Positions 15,832-28,619 of a stretch of 64,000 bases of DNA are shown one piece after another. Numbering within the stretch: the first letter of the stretch is position 1; the number at the start of each line of letters is the position of its first letter. The stretch comes from Asanoa ferruginea (lineage in GTDB: Bacteria > Actinomycetota > Actinomycetes > Mycobacteriales > Micromonosporaceae), in assembly GCF_003387075.1 (NCBI RefSeq), contig NZ_QUMQ01000001.1, forward strand, positions 1,736,001 to 1,800,000, written 5' to 3'. The notes beneath the pieces are model-generated. The model made no database searches and had not been told where the DNA came from. It worked only from the letters and a program-made list of their open reading frames with translations. Made by a program: the position numbers and the translations under genes.

Positions 15832-17751
15832 CTAGCTCAGCCATCCCATCTGCACGGCGACGAACGCGGCGACCACGAGCAGTGCGCCGGTCAACATGGA
15901 CATCGCATACGACCGGACGAAGCCGGTCTGCAACCGGCGCAACCGGCCGGAGCCGCCGCCGACCGCGGCCGCGAGGCCGTTGACCGCGCCGTCGATGCCC
16001 CGGTTGTCGAGGAAGACGAGCGCGCGGGTCAGGAAGATGCCGGGCTTCTCGAAGACGATCTCGTTGAAGGCGTCGGCGTAGAGGTTGCGGCGGGCGGCCG
16101 TGACGACCACGCCGGCCGGCTGCTCGGCCAGCGCGGTGCCGCGCCGGAAGAGCAGGTATCCCAGGCCGATGCCGGCGAACGTGAGCACCAGCGAGAGCGC
16201 GGTGATCACCCCGTGCGACATGACCGGTTCGAGATCGTGCGCCTCAGCCGGCAGCGGCGGCTCGAGCCACTTCGCGACCGGGGTGGCCATCAGACCACCG
16301 GCGACGGCGGAGCCGATCGCGAGCAGCACCAGCGGCCCGACCATGATCGGTGGCGACTCGTGTGGGTGCTCGATGTCGTCGGTCCAGCGCTTCGGGCCGA
16401 GGAAGGTGAGCACCCAGAGCCGGGTCATGTAGAACGCGGTCAGCCCCGCGCCGAGCAGCGCGGCCCAGCCGTAGAGCCAGGCGGTCCAGCCGTCGCGCTC
16501 GAAGGCGGCGACGATGATCGGCTCCTTGGTGAAGAAGCCGGAGAACCCGGGGAAGCCGACGATCGCGAGCCAGCCCGCGGTGAACGTGGCGAACGTCCAC
16601 GGCATCAGCTTCCACAGGCCACCGAACCGGCGGATGTTGACCTGGTCCTTCATGCCGTGCATGACGGAACCGGCGCCGAGGAACATGTTGGCCTTGAAGA
16701 AGCCGTGCGCGAGCAGGTGGATGATCGCCAGCGCGTACGCGCCGCCGCCCAGGCCCACGCCGAGGAACATGTAGCCGATCTGGGAGACCGTCGACCAGGC
16801 CAGCACGCGCTTGATGTCGTCTTTGGCCGCGCCGATGATGCAGCCGATCAGCAACGTCAGCGCACCGACGCTGACCACGACGGTCTGTAGCACCTCGTTG
16901 GCCGAGAAGATCGCGTTGGAGCGGGCGATCAGGTAGACGCCCGCGGTGACCATCGTCGCCGCGTGGATCAGGGCGGAGACCGGGGTCGGGCCCTCCATCG
17001 CGTCGGGCAACCACGCCTGGAGCGGGAACTGGCCGGACTTGCCGGTCGCGCCGAGCAGGAGCAGCAGGCCGAGCAGCAGGACCACCGTCGACGACAGCCC
17101 GCCGACGCCGTTGAACACGTCGGCGTAGTTGGTCGAGCCGAGGTAGGCGAACATCGTGAAGATCGCGATGACCAGGCCGGCGTCGCCGACGCGGTTCATC
17201 AGGAACGCCTTCTTGCCCGCGGTCGCTGCCGCCGGCCGGGTGTACCAGAACGAGATCAGCAGGTAGGACGCCAGGCCGACGCCTTCCCAGCCGAGGTAGA
17301 GCATCACGTAGTTGTTGCCGAGGACCAGCAACAGCATCGCGGCGGCGAACAGGTTGAAGTAGCCGAAGAAGGTGTGCCGGCGCTCGTCGTGCGCCATGTA
17401 GCCGACCGCGTAGAGGTGGATCAGGAAACCCACACCCGTGATCAGCAGGCAGAAGACCGCGGCCAGCGGGTCGAACAGCAGACCGATGTCAACCTTGAGG
17501 TTGCCGACGTTGATGAACTCCCACAGGTTGCGCTCCACCGCCCGGTTGGGCTGGTCGCGCAGCGAGAAGAAGTAGATCAGCGTCAGCACGAACGAGGCAC
17601 CGATTGCCGCGGTGCCGAGCCAGTGCGAGAACTTCGCGCCTCGGCGCCCGAGCAGCAGGATGACCGCCGCGCTCACCAGCGGGATGGCGATGAGCAGCCA
17701 TACGCTGCCCAGTACGCCCGTCGCGTGGGCGTACTCGATCGTCTGTTCCAC
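15832..17751 (-). CDS. nuoL: NADH-quinone oxidoreductase subunit L
   Basis: This 639-residue subunit is the distal antiporter-like unit of the complex I membrane arm and carries the long lateral helix at its C-terminus. Key parts visible are LYLGWEGVGLASYLLISFWY, GKSGQFPLQAWLPDAMEGPT, HAATMVTAGVYLIARSNAIF and KRVLAWSTVSQIGYMFLGVG. The start is GTG 17751 after GAGGGG. It follows nuoK by 13 nt. Confidence 0.97.
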   Translation of the reverse strand: MEQTIEYAHATGVLGSVWLLIAIPLVSAAVILLLGRRGAKFSHWLGTAAIGASFVLTLIYFFSLRDQPNRAVERNLWEFINVGNLKVDIGLLFDPLAAVFCLLITGVGFLIHLYAVGYMAHDERRHTFFGYFNLFAAAMLLLVLGNNYVMLYLGWEGVGLASYLLISFWYTRPAAATAGKKAFLMNRVGDAGLVIAIFTMFAYLGSTNYADVFNGVGGLSSTVVLLLGLLLLLGATGKSGQFPLQAWLPDAMEGPTPVSALIHAATMVTAGVYLIARSNAIFSANEVLQTVVVSVGALTLLIGCIIGAAKDDIKRVLAWSTVSQIGYMFLGVGLGGGAYALAIIHLLAHGFFKANMFLGAGSVMHGMKDQVNIRRFGGLWKLMPWTFATFTAGWLAIVGFPGFSGFFTKEPIIVAAFERDGWTAWLYGWAALLGAGLTAFYMTRLWVLTFLGPKRWTDDIEHPHESPPIMVGPLVLLAIGSAVAGGLMATPVAKWLEPPLPAEAHDLEPVMSHGVITALSLVLTFAGIGLGYLLFRRGTALAEQPAGVVVTAARRNLYADAFNEIVFEKPGIFLTRALVFLDNRGIDGAVNGLAAAVGGGSGRLRRLQTGFVRSYAMSMLTGALLVVAAFVAVQMGWLS

Positions 17752-17764
17752 GAATGCGGCCCCT

Positions 17765-18064
17765 CTAGTACTTCAGCAGGTTCGCGTCGTCGACGCTCGC
17801 CGACCGTCGCGTGCGGAAGATCGTCATGATGATCGCCAGACCGACCACGACCTCTGCGGCAGCGACGACCATGACGAAGAACGCGATGATCTGCCCGTTG
17901 AGATTGCCGTTGATCCGGCTGAACGTGACCAGTGCCAGGTTGGCCGAGTTGAGCATCAGCTCGATGCACATGAACAGCACGATCGCGTTGCGGCGGATCA
18001 GCACCCCGACCGCACCGATCGTGAACAGGATGCCGGCCAGCACCAGGTAGTAGCTCGGGTTCAT
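17765..18064 (-). CDS. nuoK: NADH-quinone oxidoreductase subunit K
   Basis: The 99-residue product has three membrane segments. It retains the two conserved membrane Glu residues of NuoK ([20 protein letters not shown] and [20 protein letters not shown]), needed for proton transfer. The start ATG overlaps the nuoJ stop by 4 nt. Normal length. Confidence 0.96.
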   Translation of the reverse strand: MNPSYYLVLAGILFTIGAVGVLIRRNAIVLFMCIELMLNSANLALVTFSRINGNLNGQIIAFFVMVVAAAEVVVGLAIIMTIFRTRRSASVDDANLLKY

Positions 18065-18822
18065 TTCTCGGTGCCCTTCGGCGCGGTCTCGCGCGGGCTG
18101 AGCTCACGCGTCGGGAGGATCTCGGGAATGCTGCGCACGCTGAGCGAGCCGTCTGGCAGGCGCGCCGGCGTGGCGACCGAGTCTGAGGTGGCGTAGACGC
18201 CCGGGCCCGGTGCGGGCGCCGGGTAGTTGCCGGGCCGGAACCGCTGCTTCATGATCTCGGGCTGGCCCGGCCGCTCGCTCTTCGGCTTGTGGATGTGCGC
18301 CAGCACCATCGCGCCGACCGCCGCCGTGATCAGCAGTGCGGAGGTCACTTCGAACGCGAACACGTAGTTCGTGAACAGCAGCGCCGCGATGCCCTGCACG
18401 TTGCCGTTGCGGTTGGCCTCGACCAGGCCGACCGCGTCGGTGTCGCCGACCGCGCGGGCCAGCAGCGTGCCGACGAGCCCGGCGAAGCCGAGGCCGACCA
18501 GGATGGCGGCCACCCGCTGCCCGCGCAGTGTCTCGATCAGCGAGTCGGACGCGTCGCGGCCGACCAGCATCAGCACGAACAGGAACAGCATCATGATCGC
18601 GCCGGTGTAGACGATGATCTGCGCCAGGCCGATGAACGGGCCCGCCTGCACGACGTAGAAGACGCCCAGGCAGAGCATGGTCAGCACCAGGAAGAGCGCC
18701 GAGTGGACGGCGTTGCGCGCCGCCACCATGCCGATCGCGCCGAGCAGCGCGAGCGGGGCGAGGACCCAGAAGGTGACCGCCTCGCCGGTGGTGACGGTCG
18801 CCGCGAGCGCGACAGTCGTCAT
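18061..18822 (-). CDS. nuoJ: NADH-quinone oxidoreductase subunit J with C-terminal extension
   Basis: From ATG 18822 the product is 253 residues with five membrane segments ([60 protein letters not shown]). After the last helix ([20 protein letters not shown]) comes an unusual ~75-residue Pro/Ser-rich tail ending [12 protein letters not shown] that typical NuoJ lacks. Overlaps nuoI by 4 nt and nuoK by 4 nt. Confidence 0.94.
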   Translation of the reverse strand: MTTVALAATVTTGEAVTFWVLAPLALLGAIGMVAARNAVHSALFLVLTMLCLGVFYVVQAGPFIGLAQIIVYTGAIMMLFLFVLMLVGRDASDSLIETLRGQRVAAILVGLGFAGLVGTLLARAVGDTDAVGLVEANRNGNVQGIAALLFTNYVFAFEVTSALLITAAVGAMVLAHIHKPKSERPGQPEIMKQRFRPGNYPAPAPGPGVYATSDSVATPARLPDGSLSVRSIPEILPTRELSPRETAPKGTEK

Positions 18823-19400
18823 GATGCTTCTCCCGTCGCGTCCTTCGTGCCGGTCTCGGACCACGGCGCCTTCTCCGCGCCGGCCGAGGTGCCGGGGTTG
18901 GTGAGCGCGCCGACGTAGTAGTCCTTCTCGGTCTCGCCCAGCCGCATCGGGTGCGGCGGCTGCTCCATGCCCTGGAGCAGCGGTGCCAGGAGCTGCTCCT
19001 TGGTGAAGATCAGGTCCTGGCGGGAGTCGCGGGCGAGCTCGTATTCGTTGCTCATCGTCAGCGACCGCGTCGGGCACGCCTCGATGCACAGCCCGCAGAA
19101 GATGCACCGGGCGTAGTTGATCTGGTAGATGCTGGCGTAGCGCTCACCGGGCGAGAAACGCTGCTCGTCGGTGTTGTCGCCACCCTCGACGTAGATCGCG
19201 TCGGCGGGGCAGGCCCAGGCGCACAGCTCGCACCCGATGCACTTCTCCAGCCCGTCCGGGTGCCGGTTGAGGATGTGGCGGCCGTGGTAGCGCGGTGCCG
19301 CCGGTGCCGGCTCGAACGGGTAGTCCGTCGTCACGATCTTGCGGAACATGTGCGAGAACGTGACGCCGAAGCCCTTGAACGTGCCCGTGATGGCGCCCAT
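18819..19400 (-). CDS. nuoI: NADH-quinone oxidoreductase subunit I
   Basis: This 193-residue ferredoxin-like subunit has two 4Fe-4S motifs, [12 protein letters not shown] and [12 protein letters not shown], which pass electrons through clusters N6a/N6b toward NuoB. The start chosen is ATG 19400 ([15 protein letters not shown]), 1 nt after the nuoH stop, because upstream frame residues do not resemble NuoI. A C-terminal tail of about 50 residues ([20 protein letters not shown]) follows the conserved core. Confidence 0.96.
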   Translation of the reverse strand: MGAITGTFKGFGVTFSHMFRKIVTTDYPFEPAPAAPRYHGRHILNRHPDGLEKCIGCELCAWACPADAIYVEGGDNTDEQRFSPGERYASIYQINYARCIFCGLCIEACPTRSLTMSNEYELARDSRQDLIFTKEQLLAPLLQGMEQPPHPMRLGETEKDYYVGALTNPGTSAGAEKAPWSETGTKDATGEAS

Positions 19401-19401
19401 C

Positions 19402-20790
19402 TCAGCCTTCCTTCTCTTCGGTCGGGGTAGCGTCGATGACGGCTGCCGGACCACCGCCCACATTGGCCGGCTGTCGTTCGGCCACCCCACGCCGGGCCCG
19501 CGGGCTCGGCGGCACGACCAGGTCCATCGGCGGGAGCGGGAAGCTGCCCTGCGGCCGCTGGTCGACCTGCTCCTGCAAGGTGACGTCGGGCCGCCGCTTG
19601 CGGTCGGGCCAGAGCAGCGCGATCAGCAGGATGACGACCAGGGCGCCGCCGATGATGCTCCAGCGCACCGCCTGGCTGTCTTCCTTCTGGAGCACCCGGA
19701 TGCCGGCCAGGGCGAGGATCCAGACCAGGTTGATCGGCAGCAGCACCCGCCAGCCGAGCCGCATGAATTGGTCGTAGCGCAGCCGGGGCAGCGTGCCGCG
19801 GAGCCAGACGAAGACGAAGACCAGCAGGATCACCTTGGCGAAGAACCAGATCAGGCCGAACCAACCCTCGTTGGCACCGGACCAGATGCTGATCGGCCAG
19901 GGCGCTCGCCACCCACCGAGGAACAGCGTCGTGGCGACCGCGGAGACGGTCACCATGTTGACGTATTCGGCGAGCATGAACAGCGCGAACTTGAGCGAGC
20001 TGTATTCGGTCATGAAGCCGGCGACCAGTTCGGACTCCGCCTCGGGCAGGTCGAACGGCGCGCGGTTGGTCTCACCGACGGCGGAGATCGCGTAGATGAT
20101 GAAGCTGGGCAGCAGCAGGATGGCGTACCAGCCCGGCGCGAACAGGTCGAAGCCGCCGAGCGAGACGCTGCGGTCGCTGCCGGCCTGCGCGGCCACGATG
20201 CCACTGGTCGACATGGTGCCGGCGGTCATGAAGACCGCGACGATCGACAGACCCATGGCGACCTCGTACGAGATCATCTGGGCACTCGACCGCAGGCCAC
20301 CGAGCAGCGGGTAGGTCGAGCCGGAGGCCCAGCCGCCGAGCACGATGCCGTAGATGCCCATCGACGACGCGGCCAGGATCACCAGCACCGCCACCGGCAC
20401 GTCGGTGACCTGAAGCGGCGTCTGGTGGCCGAACATGCTCACCATCGGGCCGAACGGGATGACGGCCAGCGCGGTCACCGCGCAGATGACCGAGATGGTC
20501 GGCGCGAAGAAGTAGACGACCTTGTCGGCGGCCTTCGGGAGGATGTCTTCCTTGAAGGCCATCTTCAGGCCGTCGGCCAGCGTCTGGAGCAGGCCGAGTG
20601 GGCCGACCTGGTTGGGGCCGGGCCGCACCTGCATGAAGCCGACGACGCGCCGCTCGAACCACACGCCGAGCAGTGTCGCGAGCACCGCGAAGACGAACGC
20701 GACAACGATCTTGATGAGCGCGATCCACCAGGGATCGTGCCCGAAGTCGGACAGCGTCGGGTCCTGCGCGAGGTAGACCGCAGGCGTCAT
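19402..20790 (-). CDS. nuoH: NADH-quinone oxidoreductase subunit H
   Basis: This 462-residue membrane subunit lines the quinone-entry chamber. Signatures are [20 protein letters not shown] and [20 protein letters not shown], with the conserved Glu and Arg residues of the quinone/proton interface. About 90 residues after the last helix form a Pro/Arg-rich extension ([20 protein letters not shown]) not present in E. coli NuoH. The ATG overlaps the nuoG stop by 4 nt. Confidence 0.96.
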   Translation of the reverse strand: MTPAVYLAQDPTLSDFGHDPWWIALIKIVVAFVFAVLATLLGVWFERRVVGFMQVRPGPNQVGPLGLLQTLADGLKMAFKEDILPKAADKVVYFFAPTISVICAVTALAVIPFGPMVSMFGHQTPLQVTDVPVAVLVILAASSMGIYGIVLGGWASGSTYPLLGGLRSSAQMISYEVAMGLSIVAVFMTAGTMSTSGIVAAQAGSDRSVSLGGFDLFAPGWYAILLLPSFIIYAISAVGETNRAPFDLPEAESELVAGFMTEYSSLKFALFMLAEYVNMVTVSAVATTLFLGGWRAPWPISIWSGANEGWFGLIWFFAKVILLVFVFVWLRGTLPRLRYDQFMRLGWRVLLPINLVWILALAGIRVLQKEDSQAVRWSIIGGALVVILLIALLWPDRKRRPDVTLQEQVDQRPQGSFPLPPMDLVVPPSPRARRGVAERQPANVGGGPAAVIDATPTEEKEG

Positions 20791-23224
20791 CGAGCCCCTC
20801 CAGCCGAGATCGAGACGATCGCGCCCGAGGTGACACCCAGCGTCCGCCGGGTGGTCGCGCCGGGCGAGTTGGTCGGCAGCCAGACGACGCCGGCCGGCAT
20901 CTCAGTGATCATCGCCGGCAGGGTGACCGCGCCGCGGCCCGTGCCGACCGTGACCGCGTCACCGTCGGCGACGCCGATGGTCTCGGCGGTCGCCTTGTCG
21001 AGCCGGACCACCGGCGGGCGGGCCGTGCCGGCCAGCTCCTCGTCGCCGTCGAGCAGGCTGCCCAGGTCGATGAGCTGGTGCCAGGTCGCCAGCACCGCCT
21101 CGCCCTCGGCCGGCTCGACCACGTCGGCCGGCTCGTGCGCCGGCGCCTGCGGGCGGTCGGCCCGGGTCACCGGCAGGCTGCCCAGCTCGCGGCGGACGAT
21201 GTTGACGTCGCCGGTGCCGAGCGTGACGTCGAGGGCGGCGGCGAGCGCGTCGAGCACCCGGCCGTCGTTCATCGCGTCGGTGTGCAGCACCGTCTCGAAG
21301 GTGCGCAGCCGGCCCTCCCAGTCGAGGAAGCTGCCCGCCTTCTCGGCGACCGGAGCGACCGGGAAGACCACGTTGGCGCGGCGGCTGACCGCGCTGCGCC
21401 GGACCTCGAGGCTGACCAGGAACGGCACCGTGTCGAGGGCCTGCTCGGCCAGCCGCGGGTCGGTCAGGTCGGCGGGGTCGACGCCGGCGACCACGAGGGC
21501 GCCGAGCCGGCCGCCGGCGGCCGCCACGATCATCGCGTCGGTGTCGCGGCCGGGCTGGCTCGGGATGACCCCGGCCGCCAGGTCCCAGGCGCCGGCCAGC
21601 TCGGCCCGCGCCGCCGCGTCGGTGGTGAGGCGGCCGCCCGGGAGCAGGTTGGGCAGGCAGCCGGCGTCGACGGCACCGCGGTCACCCGCGCGCCGCGGCA
21701 CCCAGGCCAGCTTCGCGCCGGTGCGCGCCGCCAGCGCCGCGGCGGCCGACAGGCCACCGGGCACCGAGGCGAGCCGCTCACCGACGAGCAGCAGCGCACC
21801 CGGCGCCTTGAGCGCCTCGGCGACCACGTCGTGCTCGGCGAGCACGCGGGCCTCCTCGCCCGGGATGATCCGCGCGACCTTGGCGCCGAGCTTCTCCAGC
21901 CCGCGGGTCACGTAGGGCGAGAGGGCGTAGATCGGCAGCTTGCGCTTGGTGAACTGCTTGCGCAGGCGGAGGAAGAGGATCGGCGCCTCTTCTTCCGGCT
22001 CCAGACCGACGATGACCACGGCCGGCGCCTTGTCGACGTCGGCGTAGGTGACCTCGGTGGTGCCGACCACGGAGGAGGCCAGGAACTCGGTCTCCTCGGC
22101 CGACTGCGGCCGGGCCCGGAAGTCGATGTCGTTGGTGCCAAGGGCGACGCGGGCGAACTTGGCGTAGGCGTAGGCGTCTTCGACGGTAAGCCGGCCGCCG
22201 GTCAGCACGCCGACCCCGTGCGCACCGTCGCGGGCCGCGCGCAGCCCCTCGGCGGCGACGCTGAGCGCCTCGCTCCAGGACGCCTCGCGCAGCTCACCGG
22301 TGTCGGCGTCGCGGACGAGCGGGGTGGTCAGCCGGTCGGTGGCGGTCGCGTAGCGGAAGCCCCAGCGGCCCTTGTCGCAGTTCCACTCTTCGTTGACGGC
22401 CGGGTCGTCGCCGGCCAGCCGGCGCAGCACCTTGCCGCGGCGGTGGTCGGTGCGCTGCGCGCAACCAGCGGAGCAGTGCTCGCAGACCGACGGGCTCGAC
22501 ACGAGATCGAACGGGCGGGAGCGGAACCGGTATTGCGCGCCGGTCAGTGCGCCGACCGGGCAGATCTGCACCGTGTTGCCGCTGAAGTAGGAGTTGAACG
22601 GCACGTCACCGGCGGAATCGTCGCCGGCGTCACCGTCGTACACCTCGTCGCGGTAGACGTTGATCTCTTCGTTGCTGCTTCTGTTCATCAGGTCGATGAA
22701 CTTGTCGCCGGCGATCTCCTCCGAGAACCGGGTGCAGCGCTGGCAGAGCACGCACCGCTCGCGGTCGAGCAGCACCTGCGAGGAGATGTTGATCGGCTTC
22801 GGGTATTCGCGCTTGTGCTCGTGGAACCGGGTCTCGGCGCGGCCGGTCGACATCGCCTGGTTCTGGAGCGGGCACTCGCCGCCCTTGTCGCACATCGGGC
22901 AGTCGAGCGGGTGGTTGATCAGGAGCAGCTCCATGATGCCCTCTTGCGCCTTCTTGGCGACCGGGGAGCTGAGCTGGGTCTTGACCACCATGCCGTCGGC
23001 GACCGCCTGGGTGCACGAGGCGACCGGCTTGCGCTGCCCCTCGACCTCGACCAGGCACTGCCGGCAGGCGCCCGCGGGCGCCAGCAGTGGGTGGTCGCAG
23101 AACCGCGGGATCGCGATGCCGAGTTGCTCGGCAACCCGGATCAGCAGCGTGCCCTTCGGCGCGGTCACCTCGACGCCGTCGATGGTCAGGGTGACCTCGT
23201 CGGCCTTCTTCGCTACGTCGGTCA

Positions 23225-23225
<1 letters not shown>
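20787..23225 (-). CDS. nuoG: NADH-quinone oxidoreductase subunit G
   Basis: The 812-residue peripheral subunit has an N-terminal 2Fe-2S ferredoxin domain ([20 protein letters not shown]), a His/Cys-ligated 4Fe-4S segment ([19 protein letters not shown]), further cluster ligands ([20 protein letters not shown]) and a molybdopterin-oxidoreductase-like fold without cofactor. A CEHCSAGC motif starts that domain. It carries electrons from NuoF/E toward NuoI. The start forms a TGATG junction with the nuoF stop. Confidence 0.96.
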
Positions 23226-24540
<1,315 letters not shown>

Positions 24541-24544
<4 letters not shown>

Positions 24545-25371
24545 TTGTTCGCCTCCTTGGCGCCGCGGAGGTTGCTCTCCTGCGGCTTCGACGCGTCGCC
24601 GGCCGGCTTGGCGTCGCTGGCCGGCTTGTTGGCCGCCGAACCTGCCTGCGCCGCCGGCTTCGCCGCGCCCGCGTCGTCTTTCTTCTTGATCGGGGTGTCC
24701 GGGTCGAAGCCGGCCACCGCGATGCCGTGCTGCTGCGCGAGCTGGAGGCCGCGCAGCGTCGGGTCGCCCGCGACGCCGTCGGCGACCGCCTCGGCCCGGG
24801 TGTCCGGGAAGCCGGCGAGCTGCAGCGACATCTCCTTGAGCGTGCAGAGCCGGGCGCCGCGGCTGGGCTGCGGGCGGTTGCCCCGGCGCAGCTCCTCGAC
24901 CAGCTCGACGGTGCTCTCCGGTGTCACGTTGTCGAAGAAGTCGTAGTTGACGGTCACGACCGGGCCGTAGTCGCAGGCCGCCAGGCACTCGGCGTGCTCG
25001 AGCGTGATCGTGCCGTCGGCAGTGGTCTCGTCGTGGCCGACGCCGAGGTGCTCGCTGACCGTGTCGTAGACCTGCTGGCCGCCGAGCACGTTGCACATCG
25101 TGTTGGTGCAGACGCTGACCAGGAAGTCACCGGTCGGGCGACGCTTGTACATCGTGTAGAACGACGCGACGGCGCCCACCTGGGCCTTGTTGATGCCCAG
25201 GACCTCGGCGCAGAACTCCACGCCGGCCGGGGAGACGTGCCCCTCGACCGACTGCACCAGGTGCAGCAGCGGGAGCAGGGCGGACCGGGCGCGGTCGGCC
25301 GGGTAACGGGCCAGGATCTCCCGGGCCCGCTGCCGGATCTCCTCGTCGAAGACCGTCGTTGGCGTCGTCAT
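24541..25371 (-). CDS. nuoE: NADH-quinone oxidoreductase subunit E with Ala/Lys-rich tail
   Basis: This 276-residue thioredoxin-fold subunit has the 2Fe-2S ligands C-x4-C and C-x3-C ([24 protein letters not shown]). E. coli NuoE is about 166 residues; here some 75 C-terminal residues ([20 protein letters not shown]) are low-complexity and likely disordered. The tail is in the same GC-rich codon style as the core. ATG 25371 overlaps the nuoD stop by 4 nt. Confidence 0.95.
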
Positions 25372-26696
25372 CGGTCACACCCACCCATCACCGGGTCCAG
25401 CGAGGCGCCGCCGGCGATGACGTCGGCGATCAGGCCGCCCTCCGCCATCGCTGGAAGCGCTTGCAGGTTCACGAAGCTGGGCTCGCGGAAGTGCACCCGG
25501 TAGGGCCGGGTGCCGCCGTCGGACACCGCGTGGGCGCCCAACTCCCCGCGCGGGCCCTCGATCGCCACGTAGACCTGGCCGGGCGGCACCCGGAAGCCTT
25601 CGGTGACGAGCTTGAAGTGGTGGATCAGCGACTCCATCGACTGACCCATGATCTTGGCGACGTGCTCCAGCGAGTTGCCGAGGCCGTCGGTGCCGATCGC
25701 GAGCTGCGCCGGCCAGGCGATCTTCTTGTCGTGCACCATGATCGGGCCGGGCCGGAGCCGGTCGAGGCACTGCTCGATCAGCTTGAGCGACTCGCGGATC
25801 TCGGCGAGCCGGACCTGGTAGCGACCCCACACGTCGGCGTCGTTCGAGGTCGGCACGTCGAACTCGTAGGTGTCGTAGCCGCAGTAGGGCATCGTCTTGC
25901 GCAGGTCCCACGGCAGGCCGGCCGACCGCAGCACCGGGCCGGTGACACCGAGCGCGACGCAGGCGGTCACGTCGAGCACCGCGACGCCCTGGGTGCGCTC
26001 GGTCCAGATCGGCTGGCCGGAGAGCAGGTCCTCATACTCCTTGAGCCGCTTGGGCATCATGGTGAGGAACTCGCGGATCTTCTTGACCGCGCTGTCCGGC
26101 ACGTCTTGCGCCACGCCGCCCGGTCGCACGTAGGCCATGTTCATCCGCAGGCCGGAGACCATCTCGAAGATCTCGAGGATGTATTCGCGCTCGCGGAAGC
26201 CGTACAACATGATCGAGATGGCGCCCAGCTCCATGCCGGTGGTGGCCAGCCAGACCAGGTGCGACGAGATCCGGTTGAGCTCCATCATCAGCACCCGGAT
26301 GGTGGTGGCCCGCTCGGTGATCTGGTCTTCGATCCCGAGCAGCTTCTCCACCGCGAGGCTGTAGGCGGTCTCGTTGAAGATCGGCGAGAGGTAGTCCATC
26401 CGGGTCACGAACGTCGTGCCCTGCACCCAGTTGCGGTATTCGATGCTCTTCTCGATGCCGGTGTGCAGGTAGCCGACGACCGATCGCAGGTCGCGGACCG
26501 TCTCACCCTCGAGTTCGAGGATCAGCCGCAGCACGCCGTGTGTCGACGGGTGCTGCGGACCCATGTTGACGATGATGCGTTCGTCGCTGACCGGGTCGGT
26601 GCCGCTGACAACGGTGTCCCAGTCGCCGCCGGTAACGGTGAAGACCTTGCCCTCGGACGTCTCGCGCTCGGTGGCGTAAGTCGGGTTGGTGGTCAC
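25368..26696 (-). CDS. nuoD: NADH-quinone oxidoreductase subunit D
   Basis: This 442-residue 49-kDa-type subunit forms the quinone pocket. [15 protein letters not shown] carries the quinone-binding His, and [10 protein letters not shown] and [15 protein letters not shown] are later family motifs. The start GTG 26696 overlaps the nuoC stop (GTGA). The longer upstream reading is not NuoD-like. Confidence 0.96.
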   Translation of the reverse strand: MTTNPTYATERETSEGKVFTVTGGDWDTVVSGTDPVSDERIIVNMGPQHPSTHGVLRLILELEGETVRDLRSVVGYLHTGIEKSIEYRNWVQGTTFVTRMDYLSPIFNETAYSLAVEKLLGIEDQITERATTIRVLMMELNRISSHLVWLATTGMELGAISIMLYGFREREYILEIFEMVSGLRMNMAYVRPGGVAQDVPDSAVKKIREFLTMMPKRLKEYEDLLSGQPIWTERTQGVAVLDVTACVALGVTGPVLRSAGLPWDLRKTMPYCGYDTYEFDVPTSNDADVWGRYQVRLAEIRESLKLIEQCLDRLRPGPIMVHDKKIAWPAQLAIGTDGLGNSLEHVAKIMGQSMESLIHHFKLVTEGFRVPPGQVYVAIEGPRGELGAHAVSDGGTRPYRVHFREPSFVNLQALPAMAEGGLIADVIAGGASLDPVMGGCDR

Positions 26697-27472
26697 TGGT
26701 AGCTCCTCCGCCGGTCCGGCGCGGGGATCTCGGCGCCCTTGTATTCGACCGGGACCCCGCCGAGCGGGTAGTCCTTGCGCTGCGGGTGGCCTTCCCAGTC
26801 GTCCGGCATGAGGATCCGGGTCAGAGCGGGGTGGCCGTCGAAGATGACGCCGAACATGTCGTAGGTTTCCCGCTCCTGCCAGTCGGCGGTCGGGTAGACG
26901 TGGGTGACCGACGGCACGTGCGGGTGCTCGACGCCGACCGCGACCTCGAGCCGCACCCGGCGCCGGTAGGTCATCGACGCGAGGTGGTAGGTCACGTGCA
27001 GCCGGCGCTCGTCGGCACCGAGATAGTCCACAGCGGACACCGACGAGCACAGCTCGAAGCGCAGCGACTCGTCGTCGCGCATGGTGCGGCAGACCTCGGC
27101 GATCCGCTTGGGCTTGACGTGCAGCGTCAGCTCGTTGCGGTCGACGACCACCTTCTCGATGGCGTCGTCGAGACCCGGGAAGGCTTCTTCGAGCGAGTCG
27201 TAGACCTCGTCGAAGTAGCTGCCGTAGGGCCGCTCGCTGCCGCCGCCACCGACCCGCCGGCGGACCAGGCCGCCGAAGCCGGAGGTGTCACCGGAGCCGG
27301 AGATGCCGAACATGCCGCGACCAGCCACAGAGGACGGAGGCAGCTCGGCCGGCGCACCGGTCGTCGCACCCACCGGAGTGGCCTGCACGGGCACACCCCC
27401 ACCGGGCTTGGCGCTCGGCGGCACCTGGTCCTTCGGCTGGGTCACCGGATCCTTGTCGGGCGTCGTGGTCAC
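26693..27472 (-). CDS. nuoC: NADH-quinone oxidoreductase subunit C with disordered N-terminus
   Basis: From GTG 27472 (GTGA overlap with nuoB) the product is 259 residues. The conserved 30-kDa domain begins around residue 80 and ends with the diagnostic [18 protein letters not shown] and [20 protein letters not shown]. The first ~75 residues are Pro/Gly/Val-rich ([20 protein letters not shown]), an extension of unknown role. NuoC bridges NuoD and NuoI in the peripheral arm. Confidence 0.94.
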   Translation of the reverse strand: MTTTPDKDPVTQPKDQVPPSAKPGGGVPVQATPVGATTGAPAELPPSSVAGRGMFGISGSGDTSGFGGLVRRRVGGGGSERPYGSYFDEVYDSLEEAFPGLDDAIEKVVVDRNELTLHVKPKRIAEVCRTMRDDESLRFELCSSVSAVDYLGADERRLHVTYHLASMTYRRRVRLEVAVGVEHPHVPSVTHVYPTADWQERETYDMFGVIFDGHPALTRILMPDDWEGHPQRKDYPLGGVPVEYKGAEIPAPDRRRSYQ

Positions 27473-28143
27473 CACCGTCCACCTCCCTGGAGGTGCCGTT
27501 CTTCCTTCATCCAGTTTTCGATCCGCAACTGCTCCTCGCGGCCCTCGCGGACCGCCTGGGTCCACTCGGCCCGCCGGGCCTTGTCGTTGCGGTAAGAGGA
27601 AGGCATCGAGCCGTAGGGCACGACCGGCACGTCACCGCGCTCCTTGCGCTGCTCGAGCATCTTGCGCCCGTTGGGGCCGAGCGGCTCGTGATTGATCTTC
27701 TCGCGCAGCTTCAGGATCGCGTCGATCAGCATCTCGGGCCGCGGCGGGCAGCCGGGCAGATACATGTCGACCGGCACGACGTGGTCGACGCCTTGGACGA
27801 TCGCGTAGTTGTTGAACATGCCGCCGCTGCTCGCGCAGACGCCCATGGAGAGCACCCAGCGGGGCTCGGCCATCTGGTCGTAGATCTGCCGCAGCACGGG
27901 TGCCATCTTCTGCGACACCCGGCCGGCCACGATCATCAGGTCGGCTTGGCGGGGCGAAGCGCGGAACACCTCCATGCCCCAGCGACCCAGGTCGTAGTGC
28001 GGGCCGCCGGCCGCCATCATCTCGATCGCGCAGCAGGCCAGGCCGAACGTGGCGCCCCAGACCGACGACTTGCGGGACCAGTTGACCAGCTTCTCCACGG
28101 AGGTGAGCAGGACGCCCGCGGGGAGTTTCTCTTCGATACCCAT
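27469..28143 (-). CDS. nuoB: NADH-quinone oxidoreductase subunit B
   Basis: From ATG 28143 ([20 protein letters not shown]) the product is 224 residues. The ligands of cluster N2 are visible: the Cys pair in [15 protein letters not shown], Cys in [12 protein letters not shown] and Cys in [18 protein letters not shown]2 reduces menaquinone at the NuoD interface. A C-terminal extension of about 60 charged residues follows. It lies 16 nt after nuoA. Confidence 0.96.
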   Translation of the reverse strand: MGIEEKLPAGVLLTSVEKLVNWSRKSSVWGATFGLACCAIEMMAAGGPHYDLGRWGMEVFRASPRQADLMIVAGRVSQKMAPVLRQIYDQMAEPRWVLSMGVCASSGGMFNNYAIVQGVDHVVPVDMYLPGCPPRPEMLIDAILKLREKINHEPLGPNGRKMLEQRKERGDVPVVPYGSMPSSYRNDKARRAEWTQAVREGREEQLRIENWMKEERHLQGGGRW

Positions 28144-28159
28144 GCTGGCGTGCCTCCCT

Positions 28160-28525
28160 TCAGTCCCAGTCCAGCCCGCCGCGACGCCAGACATAGGCGT
28201 AGGCGATGAACACGGTGCCGATGAACATGACCATCTCCACGAACCCGAAGAGCCCGAGCGCGTCGAAGCTCACGGCCCACGGGTAGAGGAAGATGATTTC
28301 GATGTCGAAGACGATGAAGAGCATCGCCGTCAGGTAGAACTTGATCGGGAACCGCCCGCCGCCGACCGGCTGCGGACTCGGTTCGATGCCGCACTCGTAT
28401 GCGTCGAGCTTGGCCCGGTTATACCGGCGCGGGCCGGCGATCCTGGCCGACGCGACGGAGAACAGCGCGAAGAAGGCAGCCAGGGCGAACAGCCCCAGGA
28501 TTGGTGCGTACGGCGAGAGCGTCAT
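28160..28525 (-). CDS. nuoA: NADH-quinone oxidoreductase subunit A; first gene of operon
   Basis: The 121-residue product has three membrane segments and the NuoA loop ([20 protein letters not shown]), whose Cys reports quinone-site conformation. GGAGAAG precedes the ATG by 4-5 nt. It is the promoter-proximal gene of the 14-gene nuo operon; the promoter should lie in the 94 bp upstream, before the neighbouring reductase gene's stop, unless transcription reads through. Confidence 0.95.
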   Translation of the reverse strand: MTLSPYAPILGLFALAAFFALFSVASARIAGPRRYNRAKLDAYECGIEPSPQPVGGGRFPIKFYLTAMLFIVFDIEIIFLYPWAVSFDALGLFGFVEMVMFIGTVFIAYAYVWRRGGLDWD

Positions 28526-28619
28526 GGTCTTCTCCTGCTCGTCCTTTCCTGCCCTCTGTCGGGAATCAGCGTCTGAGTATTCACCCGCGTGCGAGCGTTC
28601 GCCCGCCGGGGTCGTTTGC